This document shows, piece by piece, positions 7,340-13,474 of a stretch of 17,443 bases of DNA (positions are counted from its first letter, which is position 1; each line of letters opens with the position of its first letter). Made by a program: the position numbers and the translations under genes. The stretch is taken from NCBI GenBank assembly GCA_005888075.1, contig VBKD01000099.1, forward strand, positions 1-17,443, in the 5' to 3' direction. The notes below the pieces were generated by a model, which saw only the letters and a program-made list of their open reading frames with translations, was not told where the DNA came from and did no database searches. Origin of the DNA: Chloroflexota bacterium. Its GTDB lineage: Bacteria; Chloroflexota; Dormibacteria; Dormibacterales; Dormibacteraceae.

Positions 7340-8257
7340 CTACCAGCCTCGGGCAGCGAGAAGCTCTTCCTTCGGTATGGTCGGGATCTCGAGGCCGTGC
7401 ATCGCTTCGCCCAGCCCCGCGGAGACCTCGGCCAGCACCTCCGGCTTGTCGTAGTAGGTCGTCGCCGCAACGATGGCCTTGGCACGCTTCAAGGGGTCCT
7501 CGGACTTGAAGATGCCCGACCCGACGAACACGCCGTCGACACCGAGTTGCATCATCAGTGCGGCATCAGCCGGCGTCGCGATGCCACCGGCGGCAAAGTT
7601 GACGACGGGGAGGCGGCCGAGTCGCTGGCATTCAGCGAGAACTTCCACCGGCGCGCCTATCGTTTTTGCTTCGTGGACAAGCTCAGCGTGGTTCATGCCA
7701 TGCAGCTTGCGGATGCCCGCGTTGACGGCGCGAGCGTGGCGGACAGCCTCAACCACGTTGCCGGTGCCGGCCTCGCCCTTGGTCCGGATCATGGCTGCGC
7801 CTTCCGCGATGCGGCGAGTCGCCTCTCCGAGGTCTCGGCAGCCGCAGACGAAGGGCACTTTGAACGGGTGCTTGTCGATGTGGTTCTCCTCGTCGGCGGG
7901 CGTCAGGACCTCTGATTCATCGATGTAGTCGACACCGAGCGCCTCCAGGATCTGAGCCTCGACGAAATGCCCGATGCGGCACTTGGCCATGACCGGAATG
8001 GTCACCGCGGCCATGATCGAGCGGATCAAATCCGGGTCGGACATGCGAGCGACGCCCCCTTCCTTGCGGATATCGGCGGGCACGCGCTCCAGCGCCATCA
8101 CGGCGGCGGCGCCGGCCTCCTGGGCGATGCGGGCGTGATCGGCTGTGACGACGTCCATGATCACGCCGCCCTTGAGCATCTGCGCCAGGCCGGCTTTGAC
8201 CTTGAATGAACCTTTCACCGCCCCGTTTCCATTAGGCGTAGCGTCGCGTTCGGCCAC
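7340..8257 (-). CDS. pdxS: Pyridoxal 5'-phosphate synthase lyase subunit PdxS
   Basis: PdxS forms the dodecameric (beta-alpha)8 core that condenses ribose 5-phosphate, glyceraldehyde 3-phosphate and ammonia into PLP. With the GTG start at 8257 the protein has 305 residues. Asp35 (GVIMDVV), Lys92 (PVMAKCRIGH) and Lys160 (IRTKGEAGTG) align with the catalytic Asp24, Lys81 and Lys149 of the B. subtilis enzyme at a constant offset of 11. An earlier GTG at 8305 would place part of a palindromic repeat in the protein, so I rejected it. pdxT follows directly. The upstream 143 bases contain a tandem repeat, which may separate pdxS from the preceding gene or affect its expression. Confidence 0.97.
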   Translation of the reverse strand: MAERDATPNGNGAVKGSFKVKAGLAQMLKGGVIMDVVTADHARIAQEAGAAAVMALERVPADIRKEGGVARMSDPDLIRSIMAAVTIPVMAKCRIGHFVEAQILEALGVDYIDESEVLTPADEENHIDKHPFKVPFVCGCRDLGEATRRIAEGAAMIRTKGEAGTGNVVEAVRHARAVNAGIRKLHGMNHAELVHEAKTIGAPVEVLAECQRLGRLPVVNFAAGGIATPADAALMMQLGVDGVFVGSGIFKSEDPLKRAKAIVAATTYYDKPEVLAEVSAGLGEAMHGLEIPTIPKEELLAARGW

Positions 8258-8279
8258 GTTCGGAATTCTACGTCGAGGA

Positions 8280-8385
8280 CCGGCCCCTCCGGCCCTTCGG
8301 GCCACCTCCCCATGAATGGGGAGGACTCCAGGCCGGCCCCTCCGGCCCTTCGGGCCACCTCCCCATGAATCGGGAGGAGTTCAGG
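8280..8385 (+). repeat. Two tandem copies of a 53-bp double-hairpin repeat
   Basis: Copy one is 8280-8332 and copy two 8333-8385; I count three differences (8318/8371, 8326/8379, 8328/8381). Each copy has a GGCCC-TTC-GGGCC hairpin, then CCTCCCC-ATGAAT-GGGGAGG; in copy two the first difference weakens this second stem. The block lies in the gap between the DUF6982-like gene (stop at 8401) and pdxS (start at 8257). The shared core GGGCCACC...CTCCCCA...TGGGGAGG links it to the repeat at 2309-2386. Confidence 0.88.
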
Positions 8386-8400
8386 ACCTGCCCTCCGGAC

Positions 8401-8958
8401 CTAGAGCCGCTCCAGGACCATCGTTCGCTTGCTGGCGTACTCGGTGTCCGAGAGCAGCCCGTCGCGGTGTAGGCGGGTCAGCATGTCCATCTCCTCGAGC
8501 ACGTCGAGCAGCGGCGCCATCGTGCGGCGCGCCAGGTATGCCTCGGACGCGGTGCCCGCCTCCTCGCCCCGGGCGTCGAACTCCCTCACGAAGAACAGGG
8601 CTTTGACAGCGGAAAACGGGATGCCGAGCTTGCGGACGGGGCTGTCGCTGTGCTCGGCGTGAAGGTGCAGCACGACTCCGTAGCGGTGGCGCTCGAGCGT
8701 GCCGTCCAGATGGCCGCGCAGCACCTCACCGTCGAGGAACCGAATCGCGACCTTGCGTGTGGGCGTATCGGCCAGCTCCTTGTCGCGCGGAAGCTCGACC
8801 CACTTCACCGCAGTGAGCGGGACCCAGGCCGTCTCGTTGTTCTCCAGGCCGCCCGCATCGTCAACCTCGACCAGGAAGTCGGGTTCGTCGAAATCGAGAT
8901 CGCGGGCGGCCCCCTCCACGGTCTCGTCGTCAAAGAAGCGGACGACTACCTTGGCCAT
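8401..8958 (-). CDS. Duplicated DUF6982-like protein with SHOCT-like C-terminus
   Basis: The 185-residue protein contains two similar beta-rich units. The first, about residues 2-60, starts KVVVRFFDDETVEG and ends AVKWVELPRD. The second, about 68-127, starts KVAIRFLDGEVLRG and ends AVKALFFVREFD. The pattern (V-x-x-R-F-x-D-x-E-x-x-x-G ... P-x-x-A-V-K-x-x-F/W) resembles the DUF6982 family; the name is from memory and the function is unknown. The last 45 residues look like a SHOCT-type short helical hairpin (LTRLHRDGLLSDTEYASKR). No signal peptide or membrane segment is seen. It starts at ATG 8958, 22 bases after the sigma-factor remnant, so the two may be co-transcribed, although a separate promoter-like hexamer is also present. 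Confidence 0.7.
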   Translation of the reverse strand: MAKVVVRFFDDETVEGAARDLDFDEPDFLVEVDDAGGLENNETAWVPLTAVKWVELPRDKELADTPTRKVAIRFLDGEVLRGHLDGTLERHRYGVVLHLHAEHSDSPVRKLGIPFSAVKALFFVREFDARGEEAGTASEAYLARRTMAPLLDVLEEMDMLTRLHRDGLLSDTEYASKRTMVLERL

Positions 8959-8967
8959 TTCATACCT

Positions 8968-8973
8968 ACTGTA
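8968..8973 (-). promoter_or_regulatory. Possible -10 box for a leaderless DUF6982-like gene
   Basis: TACAGT on the minus strand ends 9 bases before the ATG at 8958, so transcription would begin within a few bases of the start codon. No clear -35 hexamer is visible and no Shine-Dalgarno precedes the ATG. Confidence 0.35.
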
Positions 8974-8980
8974 CTAACCC

Positions 8981-9424
8981 TCATTTGACCCCAGTCCTGC
9001 GGACTCCGCGGCGCCCAATCCGGCGCGCGCACTTCGAGCATGAGGCAATGTGATCTCGCACGGCCTCGGCCTGGGGACGCCTGAGCTTGCCGGCCAAATA
9101 TGGCGCCAGCAGCGGGACAGCCTCCTCATGGCTCAGCTCACCCTCCCTTTGCGATGCGAGGTATTCCTCTTTGAAGCGCAGGCGCGCTCGATAGAGAAGG
9201 GTCTCGACCGCGCTCTCGGACATTTTGAGCGTCTTGGCGATCTGGCGGTAGCTCATGTCCTGCAATTCGCGCAAGGTCAGGACGAGGCGGTACTTCTCTG
9301 GCAGCCGTTGCGCCACCGCCCACGCCTGGCGTCGCATCTCGTTGGACTCCTGGACCAGGACTGGGTCGAAGCCTTTGGCGGTCGATGGCAGCTGCGCCAT
9401 CTGCTCTCCATCGTCCTCCTCCAA
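8981..9424 (-). CDS. ECF sigma factor C-terminal half: region 4 plus zinc-finger tail (broken gene)
   Basis: This frame holds sigma region 4: LPEKYRLVLTLRELQDMSYRQIAKTLKMSESAVETLLYRAR at residues 41-81, the helix-turn-helix that contacts the -35 element. The tail (about 99-132) ends in H125-x3-C129-x2-C132, the zinc-binding motif of ZAS/zf-HC2 anti-sigma domains, so an anti-sigma-like finger is fused to the sigma factor. The frame upstream of the TTG at 9424 still reads RRQRDLRADASLEEDD, normal sigma linker sequence that continues from the other frame. I therefore regard this and 9277-9702 as one gene interrupted by a deletion and frame change. As a separate protein it would need to initiate at TTG 9424, with no clear ribosome site. 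Confidence 0.75.
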   Translation of the reverse strand: MEEDDGEQMAQLPSTAKGFDPVLVQESNEMRRQAWAVAQRLPEKYRLVLTLRELQDMSYRQIAKTLKMSESAVETLLYRARLRFKEEYLASQREGELSHEEAVPLLAPYLAGKLRRPQAEAVRDHIASCSKCARRIGRRGVRRTGVK

Positions 9425-9702
9425 GGACGCGTCGGCCCGCAGGTCACGCTGGCGGCGCGCAGCGCCTTCATGAAGGTCTCCTGGGCGATGTCTTCGGCCA
9501 GCAGAGCGTCGCCCAGCTTGCGCCGTACCAGGCGGTAGATCGACGCGACGTATCGGCGGTGCAGCTCCTCGAACGCGTGGATGTCACCGCCCCGGTACGC
9601 GCGGACGAGCTCGACATCCGAAGGTTCGAGAGTCTCCGCTGCGGTTTGTTTGCCGGCGGCCGCCCGCTTCGCCTTGGGGGCCGGACTTTCCTCTACGTCC
9701 AT
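9277..9702 (-). CDS. ECF sigma factor N-terminal half (broken gene)
   Basis: Residues 27-84 are sigma region 2.1-2.2: DVELVRAYRGGDIHAFEELH, then YRLVRRKLGDALLAEDIAQE and TFMKALRAA. After residue 84 the sequence loses all similarity (Cys/Arg/Trp/Ser-rich, an out-of-frame reading) until the stop at 9277. The segment that should follow, region 2.3-2.4 with the FxxWLxxIAxN and DxxR pattern that melts and reads the -10 element, is not found in any frame. Region 4 resumes in a different frame near 9457. Start ATG 9702 overlaps the end of the glycerate kinase gene by 10 bases. If the sequence is correct, the factor could not recognise promoters. Confidence 0.75.
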   Translation of the reverse strand: MDVEESPAPKAKRAAAGKQTAAETLEPSDVELVRAYRGGDIHAFEELHRRYVASIYRLVRRKLGDALLAEDIAQETFMKALRAASVTCGPTRPWRRTMESRWRSCHRPPKASTQSWSRSPTRCDARRGRWRNGCQRSTASS

Positions 9703-10823
9703 GATTGTCTGCGGCAGGCTACTACGGCGGCCCGGGTTAGCAGCCGTTCGGCGTCGTCCATCGCCTGCTGCGGGCCTTCGCCCTCCTCCGTCAGCGTCAG
9801 CACCTCGCCGACGCCCAACTGCATCAGCGCCTCCCAGCCCTGGCCCTTGCTGCCGGCCAGGAGCACCACCGGGACGCCCGCCGAGTGGGCGCGCCTGGCC
9901 ACCTCGCCCGGAGCCTTGCCGTAGGCGGTCTGCTCATCGACCTGACCTTCGCCCGTGATGACCAGGGCGGCACCCTCGAGGTGCGTGTCAAAGCCCGCGG
10001 CCTCGACCACCAGCGGCGCCCCCGGGACGAGGCTGGCGTTCAAGAAAGCAAGGAGCCCGGCGCCCAGGCCACCGGCGGCGCCTGCGCCTGGAACGTCCGC
10101 CACGCGCTTTCCGAGGTCGCGCTCGATCACGGCGGCAAGCCTGGCCAGGGCGGCGTCCAGCTCGCGGACGGCCTCGGCATCCGCGCCCTTCTGGGGCCCG
10201 TACACAGCGCTCGCTCCGCGTGGCCCGATCAACGGGTTGGTCACGTCCGAAGCCACCTTCACTCTCACTGAGTTCCAACGGCGGTCGAAGGCCGACGGGT
10301 CGATCCGGTCCAGCCTCGCTAGCGCCGCGCCTCCCCGATCGAGCTCCTCGCCCTGGCCATCCAGGAGCTTGTAGCCGAGTGCCTGAGCCATGCCCGCGCC
10401 CCCGTCGTTGGTGGCGGCGCCGCCGATCCCCGCGATGACGCCGGAGACGCCATCCTCGAGGACCGCCTCGAGCAGCTGGCCGAAGCCGTAGGTCGACGCC
10501 CGGCGTGGATCACGCCGTTCCGGTGGGACCAGGACCAGCCCGCTCGCCGCCGCCATCTCCACCACGGCGGTACGGCCTGATTCGATGAGCCCGTATCGAG
10601 CGGTGACTGGGTCGCCGAGCGGCCCCTGCACCTGCGCCGATCTGTACTCACCGCGGTTGGCGGCGACCAGCGCCTCCACAGTCCCATCGCCACCGTCCGC
10701 GACGGGTACTTCCACAACCTCTGCGTCAGGCAGAGCGTCACGAACTCCGCGGGCGATTGCCGCCGCGGCCTGGGATGCTGTGAGAGATCCCTTGAAAGCG
10801 TTCGGGGCGACAATGACCTTCAC
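9693..10823 (-). CDS. Glycerate kinase
   Basis: This is the GlxK/GarK-type glycerate kinase family, which phosphorylates D-glycerate with ATP (usually to 2-phosphoglycerate) and feeds photorespiratory-like or glyoxylate/serine carbon into glycolysis. It is full length at 376 residues. Family features are the N-terminal APNAFKGSLTA (6-16), VPVADGGDGTVEAL (39-52), the GIGGAATNDGGAGMAQALGY loop, VASDVTNPL, and VITGEGQVDEQTAYGKAPG near the C-terminus. Start is GTG at 10823, preceded at 10 bases by a TATAGT hexamer and no Shine-Dalgarno. Its 3' end overlaps the sigma-factor start by 10 bases, so the two are probably co-transcribed. No neighbouring glyoxylate or serine pathway gene identifies the source of glycerate. 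Confidence 0.94.
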   Translation of the reverse strand: MKVIVAPNAFKGSLTASQAAAAIARGVRDALPDAEVVEVPVADGGDGTVEALVAANRGEYRSAQVQGPLGDPVTARYGLIESGRTAVVEMAAASGLVLVPPERRDPRRASTYGFGQLLEAVLEDGVSGVIAGIGGAATNDGGAGMAQALGYKLLDGQGEELDRGGAALARLDRIDPSAFDRRWNSVRVKVASDVTNPLIGPRGASAVYGPQKGADAEAVRELDAALARLAAVIERDLGKRVADVPGAGAAGGLGAGLLAFLNASLVPGAPLVVEAAGFDTHLEGAALVITGEGQVDEQTAYGKAPGEVARRAHSAGVPVVLLAGSKGQGWEALMQLGVGEVLTLTEEGEGPQQAMDDAERLLTRAAVVACRRQSWT

Positions 10824-10833
10824 TCGCCCCGGG

Positions 10834-10839
10834 ACTATA
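10834..10839 (-). promoter_or_regulatory. Possible -10 box for a leaderless glycerate kinase mRNA
   Basis: TATAGT on the minus strand is 10 bases from the GTG start at 10823 and lies in the 25-base gap after ilvE. No -35 match is visible. A transcript starting about 7 bases downstream would have almost no 5' untranslated region. Confidence 0.4.
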
Positions 10840-10848
10840 AAGCTGCGA

Positions 10849-11811
10849 TCAGAAGATCGGTATCGACCAATCCTTGTATTTGGGCGCTTCGCCGCGGACC
10901 GCGCCGAAGTAGATGTTCTGTAGCTCCTGCGTGAACTCGCCGACTTTGCCGTTGCCGATGGGACGGCGGTCTACCTCGATGACCGGTGAGATCTGCGCGC
11001 CTGTGCCGCACAGCAAGAGCTCGTCGCATGTGTAGAGCTCGGTCCGGTCGATGCTGCGCTCGATGACCGGCACGTTGAGCTCGTCCTTGATCATCTTGAT
11101 CAACAGGCCTCTCGTCACGCCCTCGAGGATGTCATCGGTGACCGGTGGGGTGATGAACGCGCCGTCCTTGAGCAGGAATAGGTTTTCCGCCGAACCTTCC
11201 GAGACATGACCATCGACGGTCAGCACGATGGCCTCATCGAATCCACCTTCATTCGCCTCTGACTTGGCAAGGGCCGACTGGGCGTATGAACCCGTGATCT
11301 TGGCCCTTGCCGGCAGCGCCTGGTCGGGAACCCTGCGCCATGAGCTCACCATGCACCGGATGCCGCTCTCTACCTCGACATAGTTGCCGAAAGGGATCGC
11401 GTAGATGAAAAAGCTGTGGTCGAGGTTGTGGAGGCGCACGCCGATCTCTTCACTCGAGGTATAGAGGAGCGGTCGCACATACACATCGGACTTGAACTCG
11501 TTGCGCCGCAACAGCTCGATGGTGTAATTGACGAGCTCCTCGGTCGAGTACGGCAGGGTCATTCGCATCACGTTCGCTGACCGCTTCATCCGATCGAAAT
11601 GCGCAACCGGCTGCAGCAGGAAGAGCTGATTCTGCTTCTGGTTCCAATAGGCGCGTATGCCTTCGAAAACGCCGGTTCCGTAATGGAGCGCGTGGGTCAT
11701 GAGCCCGAGCCTGCGGTCGTGATAGCGGGCAAACTCACCTTCGTAGAAGACCCAGACGTTCGGATGAGCCGGCTTCGCCGTGGCAGCCTTGTTTTTCGTT
11801 TCCACACCCAC
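10849..11811 (-). CDS. ilvE: Branched-chain amino acid aminotransferase IlvE
   Basis: A fold-type IV PLP aminotransferase that interconverts Leu/Ile/Val and their 2-oxo acids with 2-oxoglutarate/glutamate. At 320 residues it is full length. The PLP lysine is K171 in AKITGSYAQS; other family marks are GTGVFEGIRAY (45-55), YVRPLLY (111-117), EAIVLTVDGHVSEGSAENLF (193-212) and the phosphate-binding GVTRG (231-235). It begins with GTG at 11811, though GTG at 11805 is also possible, and no Shine-Dalgarno is seen. It is divergent from the small membrane-protein gene at 11879. The product is PLP-dependent, and PLP synthesis genes lie about 3 kb downstream on the same strand, but a direct operon link is not shown. 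Confidence 0.96.
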   Translation of the reverse strand: MGVETKNKAATAKPAHPNVWVFYEGEFARYHDRRLGLMTHALHYGTGVFEGIRAYWNQKQNQLFLLQPVAHFDRMKRSANVMRMTLPYSTEELVNYTIELLRRNEFKSDVYVRPLLYTSSEEIGVRLHNLDHSFFIYAIPFGNYVEVESGIRCMVSSWRRVPDQALPARAKITGSYAQSALAKSEANEGGFDEAIVLTVDGHVSEGSAENLFLLKDGAFITPPVTDDILEGVTRGLLIKMIKDELNVPVIERSIDRTELYTCDELLLCGTGAQISPVIEVDRRPIGNGKVGEFTQELQNIYFGAVRGEAPKYKDWSIPIF

Positions 11812-11818
11812 GCTGATA

Positions 11819-11824
11819 AGTGTA
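11819..11824 (-). promoter_or_regulatory. Possible -10 box for leaderless ilvE
   Basis: TACACT on the minus strand is separated by 7 bases from the GTG at 11811, the spacing at which the first transcribed base would be at or next to the start codon. There is no recognisable -35 hexamer at 16-18 bases. Confidence 0.42.
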
Positions 11825-11863
11825 TTCGGAAGCGTCTCACCCTCCCGCGCCAGACGACCGAAC

Positions 11864-11869
11864 TAATAT
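11864..11869 (+). promoter_or_regulatory. Possible -10 box for the yajQ-hisA gene group
   Basis: TAATAT precedes the GTG at 11879 by 9 bases and lies in the 67-base divergent gap with ilvE. It would give an mRNA with a leader of only two or three bases. The gap between the two divergent -10 boxes is about 40 bases, so the promoters share their upstream DNA. Confidence 0.45.
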
Positions 11870-11878
11870 GGATTCGCC

Positions 11879-12259
11879 GTGAGCCTCTATGGGATCATCG
11901 CCGACCTGCGACGGGAGCACCCGACTCCGGCCGCGATGCAAACTCTTGACTTGGTCGTCGCCGAGCTCGGGCGGACTCGCGACAACCTCCATGACGCTGT
12001 CGCGGCGCTCGAGGGAAAGGCGCTCCCGCCGGGTGGCAAGCAAATCCTGAACGAGCTGGTCGAACGCGCAAAACAGGAAGGGGTGTACGACCTCGATTTC
12101 GGCCCTGACCCATACGACAAGCCCCCGGTGGAAAACCTGGATGAAGCGACCGCCGGCATAGGCGCGCTGCTCGCCATCTTCTCCGTCCTCGGAGTCGTTC
12201 TGGCCGGGGTGGCGGTCGTCATCGGGCTGAGAGCCATTCTCAGCGGAGCCAGTGGCTGA
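11879..12259 (+). CDS. Small protein with one C-terminal membrane segment, function unknown
   Basis: The 126-residue product has an N-terminal helical region (about 1-70, containing LIADLRREHP-like and LNELVERAKQEGVYDLDFGP stretches) and a single hydrophobic segment at about 93-121 (GIGALLAIFSVLGVVLAGVA). A tail-anchored membrane protein is the likely topology, with the N-terminal part probably in the cytoplasm. I do not recognise the family. Start is GTG at 11879; an ATG at 11869 is in another frame and stops at once. Its last 8 bases overlap the yajQ start, so translation is probably coupled to yajQ. High GC at third positions and that overlap support it as a real gene. Confidence 0.65.
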   Translation: MSLYGIIADLRREHPTPAAMQTLDLVVAELGRTRDNLHDAVAALEGKALPPGGKQILNELVERAKQEGVYDLDFGPDPYDKPPVENLDEATAGIGALLAIFSVLGVVLAGVAVVIGLRAILSGASG

Positions 12260-12743
12260 GTTCTCGTTCGACGTCGTCTCGGAGTTCGACCCTGCCGAGC
12301 TGACCAACACTCTCGACCAGGCACGGCGCGAAGTGGCGACGCGCTTCGACTTCAAGGACACGGCGACGATCTATGACCACCAGGACGAAAAGATCCTCAT
12401 CGAGTCGGCAAGCGAGGATCGTGCCCGGGCTGCTCTCCAGGTCCTACGGGAAAAGGCGGCCCGGCGGCAGCTGTCGCCCAAGCTGTTCAAGGCCGGCGAC
12501 CCCAAGAGCGTGGGCAAGGGTCGCGGCCAGATCGAGGTTGCGCTGAACGCGGGCATCAACGATGACCTCGCACGCGATCTCCGCAAGCGGATTCAAAACG
12601 TCTCCCCGAAAGTGCAGGTGCGCATCCAGGGCGAGCAGCTGCGCGTCGTGAGCAAGGACAAGGACACGCTGCAGCTGGTCATCAAATCGCTGCGCGAAGC
12701 TGAGGACATACCGGTCCCCCTTCAGTTCACGAACTACCGCTAG
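12252..12743 (+). CDS. yajQ: YajQ family nucleotide-binding protein
   Basis: This is a complete 163-residue UPF0234/YajQ protein with two ferredoxin-like folds. The conserved start AEFSFDVVSEFD is followed by NTLDQARREVATRFDFKDT, ILIESASEDRARAAL, then the second half KGRGQIEVALNAGI, KVQVRIQGEQLRVVSKDKD and the terminal PVPLQFTNYR. Members bind cyclic di-GMP or nucleic acids; in Xanthomonas a YajQ protein is a c-di-GMP effector. Whether this one binds c-di-GMP cannot be seen from the sequence. Start is GTG at 12252, inside the end of the upstream gene. hisA follows after 17 bases. Confidence 0.95.
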   Translation: MAEFSFDVVSEFDPAELTNTLDQARREVATRFDFKDTATIYDHQDEKILIESASEDRARAALQVLREKAARRQLSPKLFKAGDPKSVGKGRGQIEVALNAGINDDLARDLRKRIQNVSPKVQVRIQGEQLRVVSKDKDTLQLVIKSLREAEDIPVPLQFTNYR

Positions 12744-12760
12744 CCCAAAGCCGCTCGAGA

Positions 12761-13474
12761 ATGGGCGCCCTCCTGGTCATTCCGGCCATCGACATCCTCG
12801 GCGGCCACGGCGTGCGTCTGGTGCAAGGGGATTACGACCAGGCGACCGTCTATTCCGACAGCCCGGTCGAGGTCGTGGCGCGATTCGCTGCCGCGGGCGC
12901 TCAGAGGGTGCACGTCGTCGACCTGGACGCCGCGCGCGGCACCGGTGACAACAGGAAGGTGATCGAAGCCATGCTGCATGAGACCCAACTCGAGCTCCAG
13001 GTCGCCGGAGGCGTACGAAGCGCAGAGGCGGTCGCGTCATTGCTCGACCAGGGCGCGCATTGGGTCGTTATGGGCACGGCGGCGGTTCGCGAACCCGACC
13101 TGTTGGAGGCATGCGCCCGAGCGCACCCGGGGCGGGTGCTGGTGGCGCTCGACGTTCGCGGCAACCAGCCCGCTGTCAGCGGATGGCAGGAAACGGAGCA
13201 GATGACGATCGCCGATCTGACCGGTCGGTGGGACCGGCTGCCGATCGGCGGCATGATCCTCACCTGCATCGACCGCGACGGCACGATGATGGGTCCGGAC
13301 CTCGAGACGCTGGACAACGTCAGGCAGATGACAGACCTCTATCTGCAGTACTCAGGCGGCATCTCCTCACTAGACGACATCCAGCATGTCGCCGCGGCCG
13401 GCGCCCAGGCGTGCGTGCTCGGCAAGGCGATCTATGAAGGCCGCATCAGGCTGGAAGACGCCCTGGCGACATGA
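12761..13474 (+). CDS. hisA: ProFAR isomerase HisA
   Basis: HisA carries out the Amadori isomerisation of ProFAR to PRFAR in histidine synthesis. The 237 residues cover the full (beta-alpha)8 barrel: VIPAIDIL with catalytic Asp11, VVDLDAARG at 52-60, the phosphate-binding VAGGVRS at 81-87, the ALDVRG strand with the second acid Asp131, CIDRDGTMMGPD at 169-180, and SGGI at 198-201. It stands alone rather than in a his operon. In Actinobacteria the orthologue PriA also acts in tryptophan synthesis; motifs alone do not decide that here. The stop overlaps the next start as ATGA, so the lipoprotein gene is likely translated with it. Confidence 0.95.
   Translation: MGALLVIPAIDILGGHGVRLVQGDYDQATVYSDSPVEVVARFAAAGAQRVHVVDLDAARGTGDNRKVIEAMLHETQLELQVAGGVRSAEAVASLLDQGAHWVVMGTAAVREPDLLEACARAHPGRVLVALDVRGNQPAVSGWQETEQMTIADLTGRWDRLPIGGMILTCIDRDGTMMGPDLETLDNVRQMTDLYLQYSGGISSLDDIQHVAAAGAQACVLGKAIYEGRIRLEDALAT

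Noticed and set aside
7294..7485. Extension of pdxT to an ATG at 7485
   Set aside because: The added residues are an out-of-frame reading of pdxS (Arg/Ser/Pro-rich), although the last few before the ATG at 7293 do resemble the PdxT N-terminus.
8258..8305. Extension of pdxS to a GTG at 8305
   Set aside because: The extra residues are translated repeat DNA, and the GTG at 8257 gives a normal PdxS length.
8280..8385. CRISPR-like array
   Set aside because: There are only two directly adjoining copies with no spacers and no cas genes; it is a tandem duplication of a palindromic unit.
8981..9702. Programmed frameshift in the sigma factor
   Set aside because: A slip could not restore region 2.3-2.4, which is absent from every frame, and no slippery heptamer is evident at the junction.
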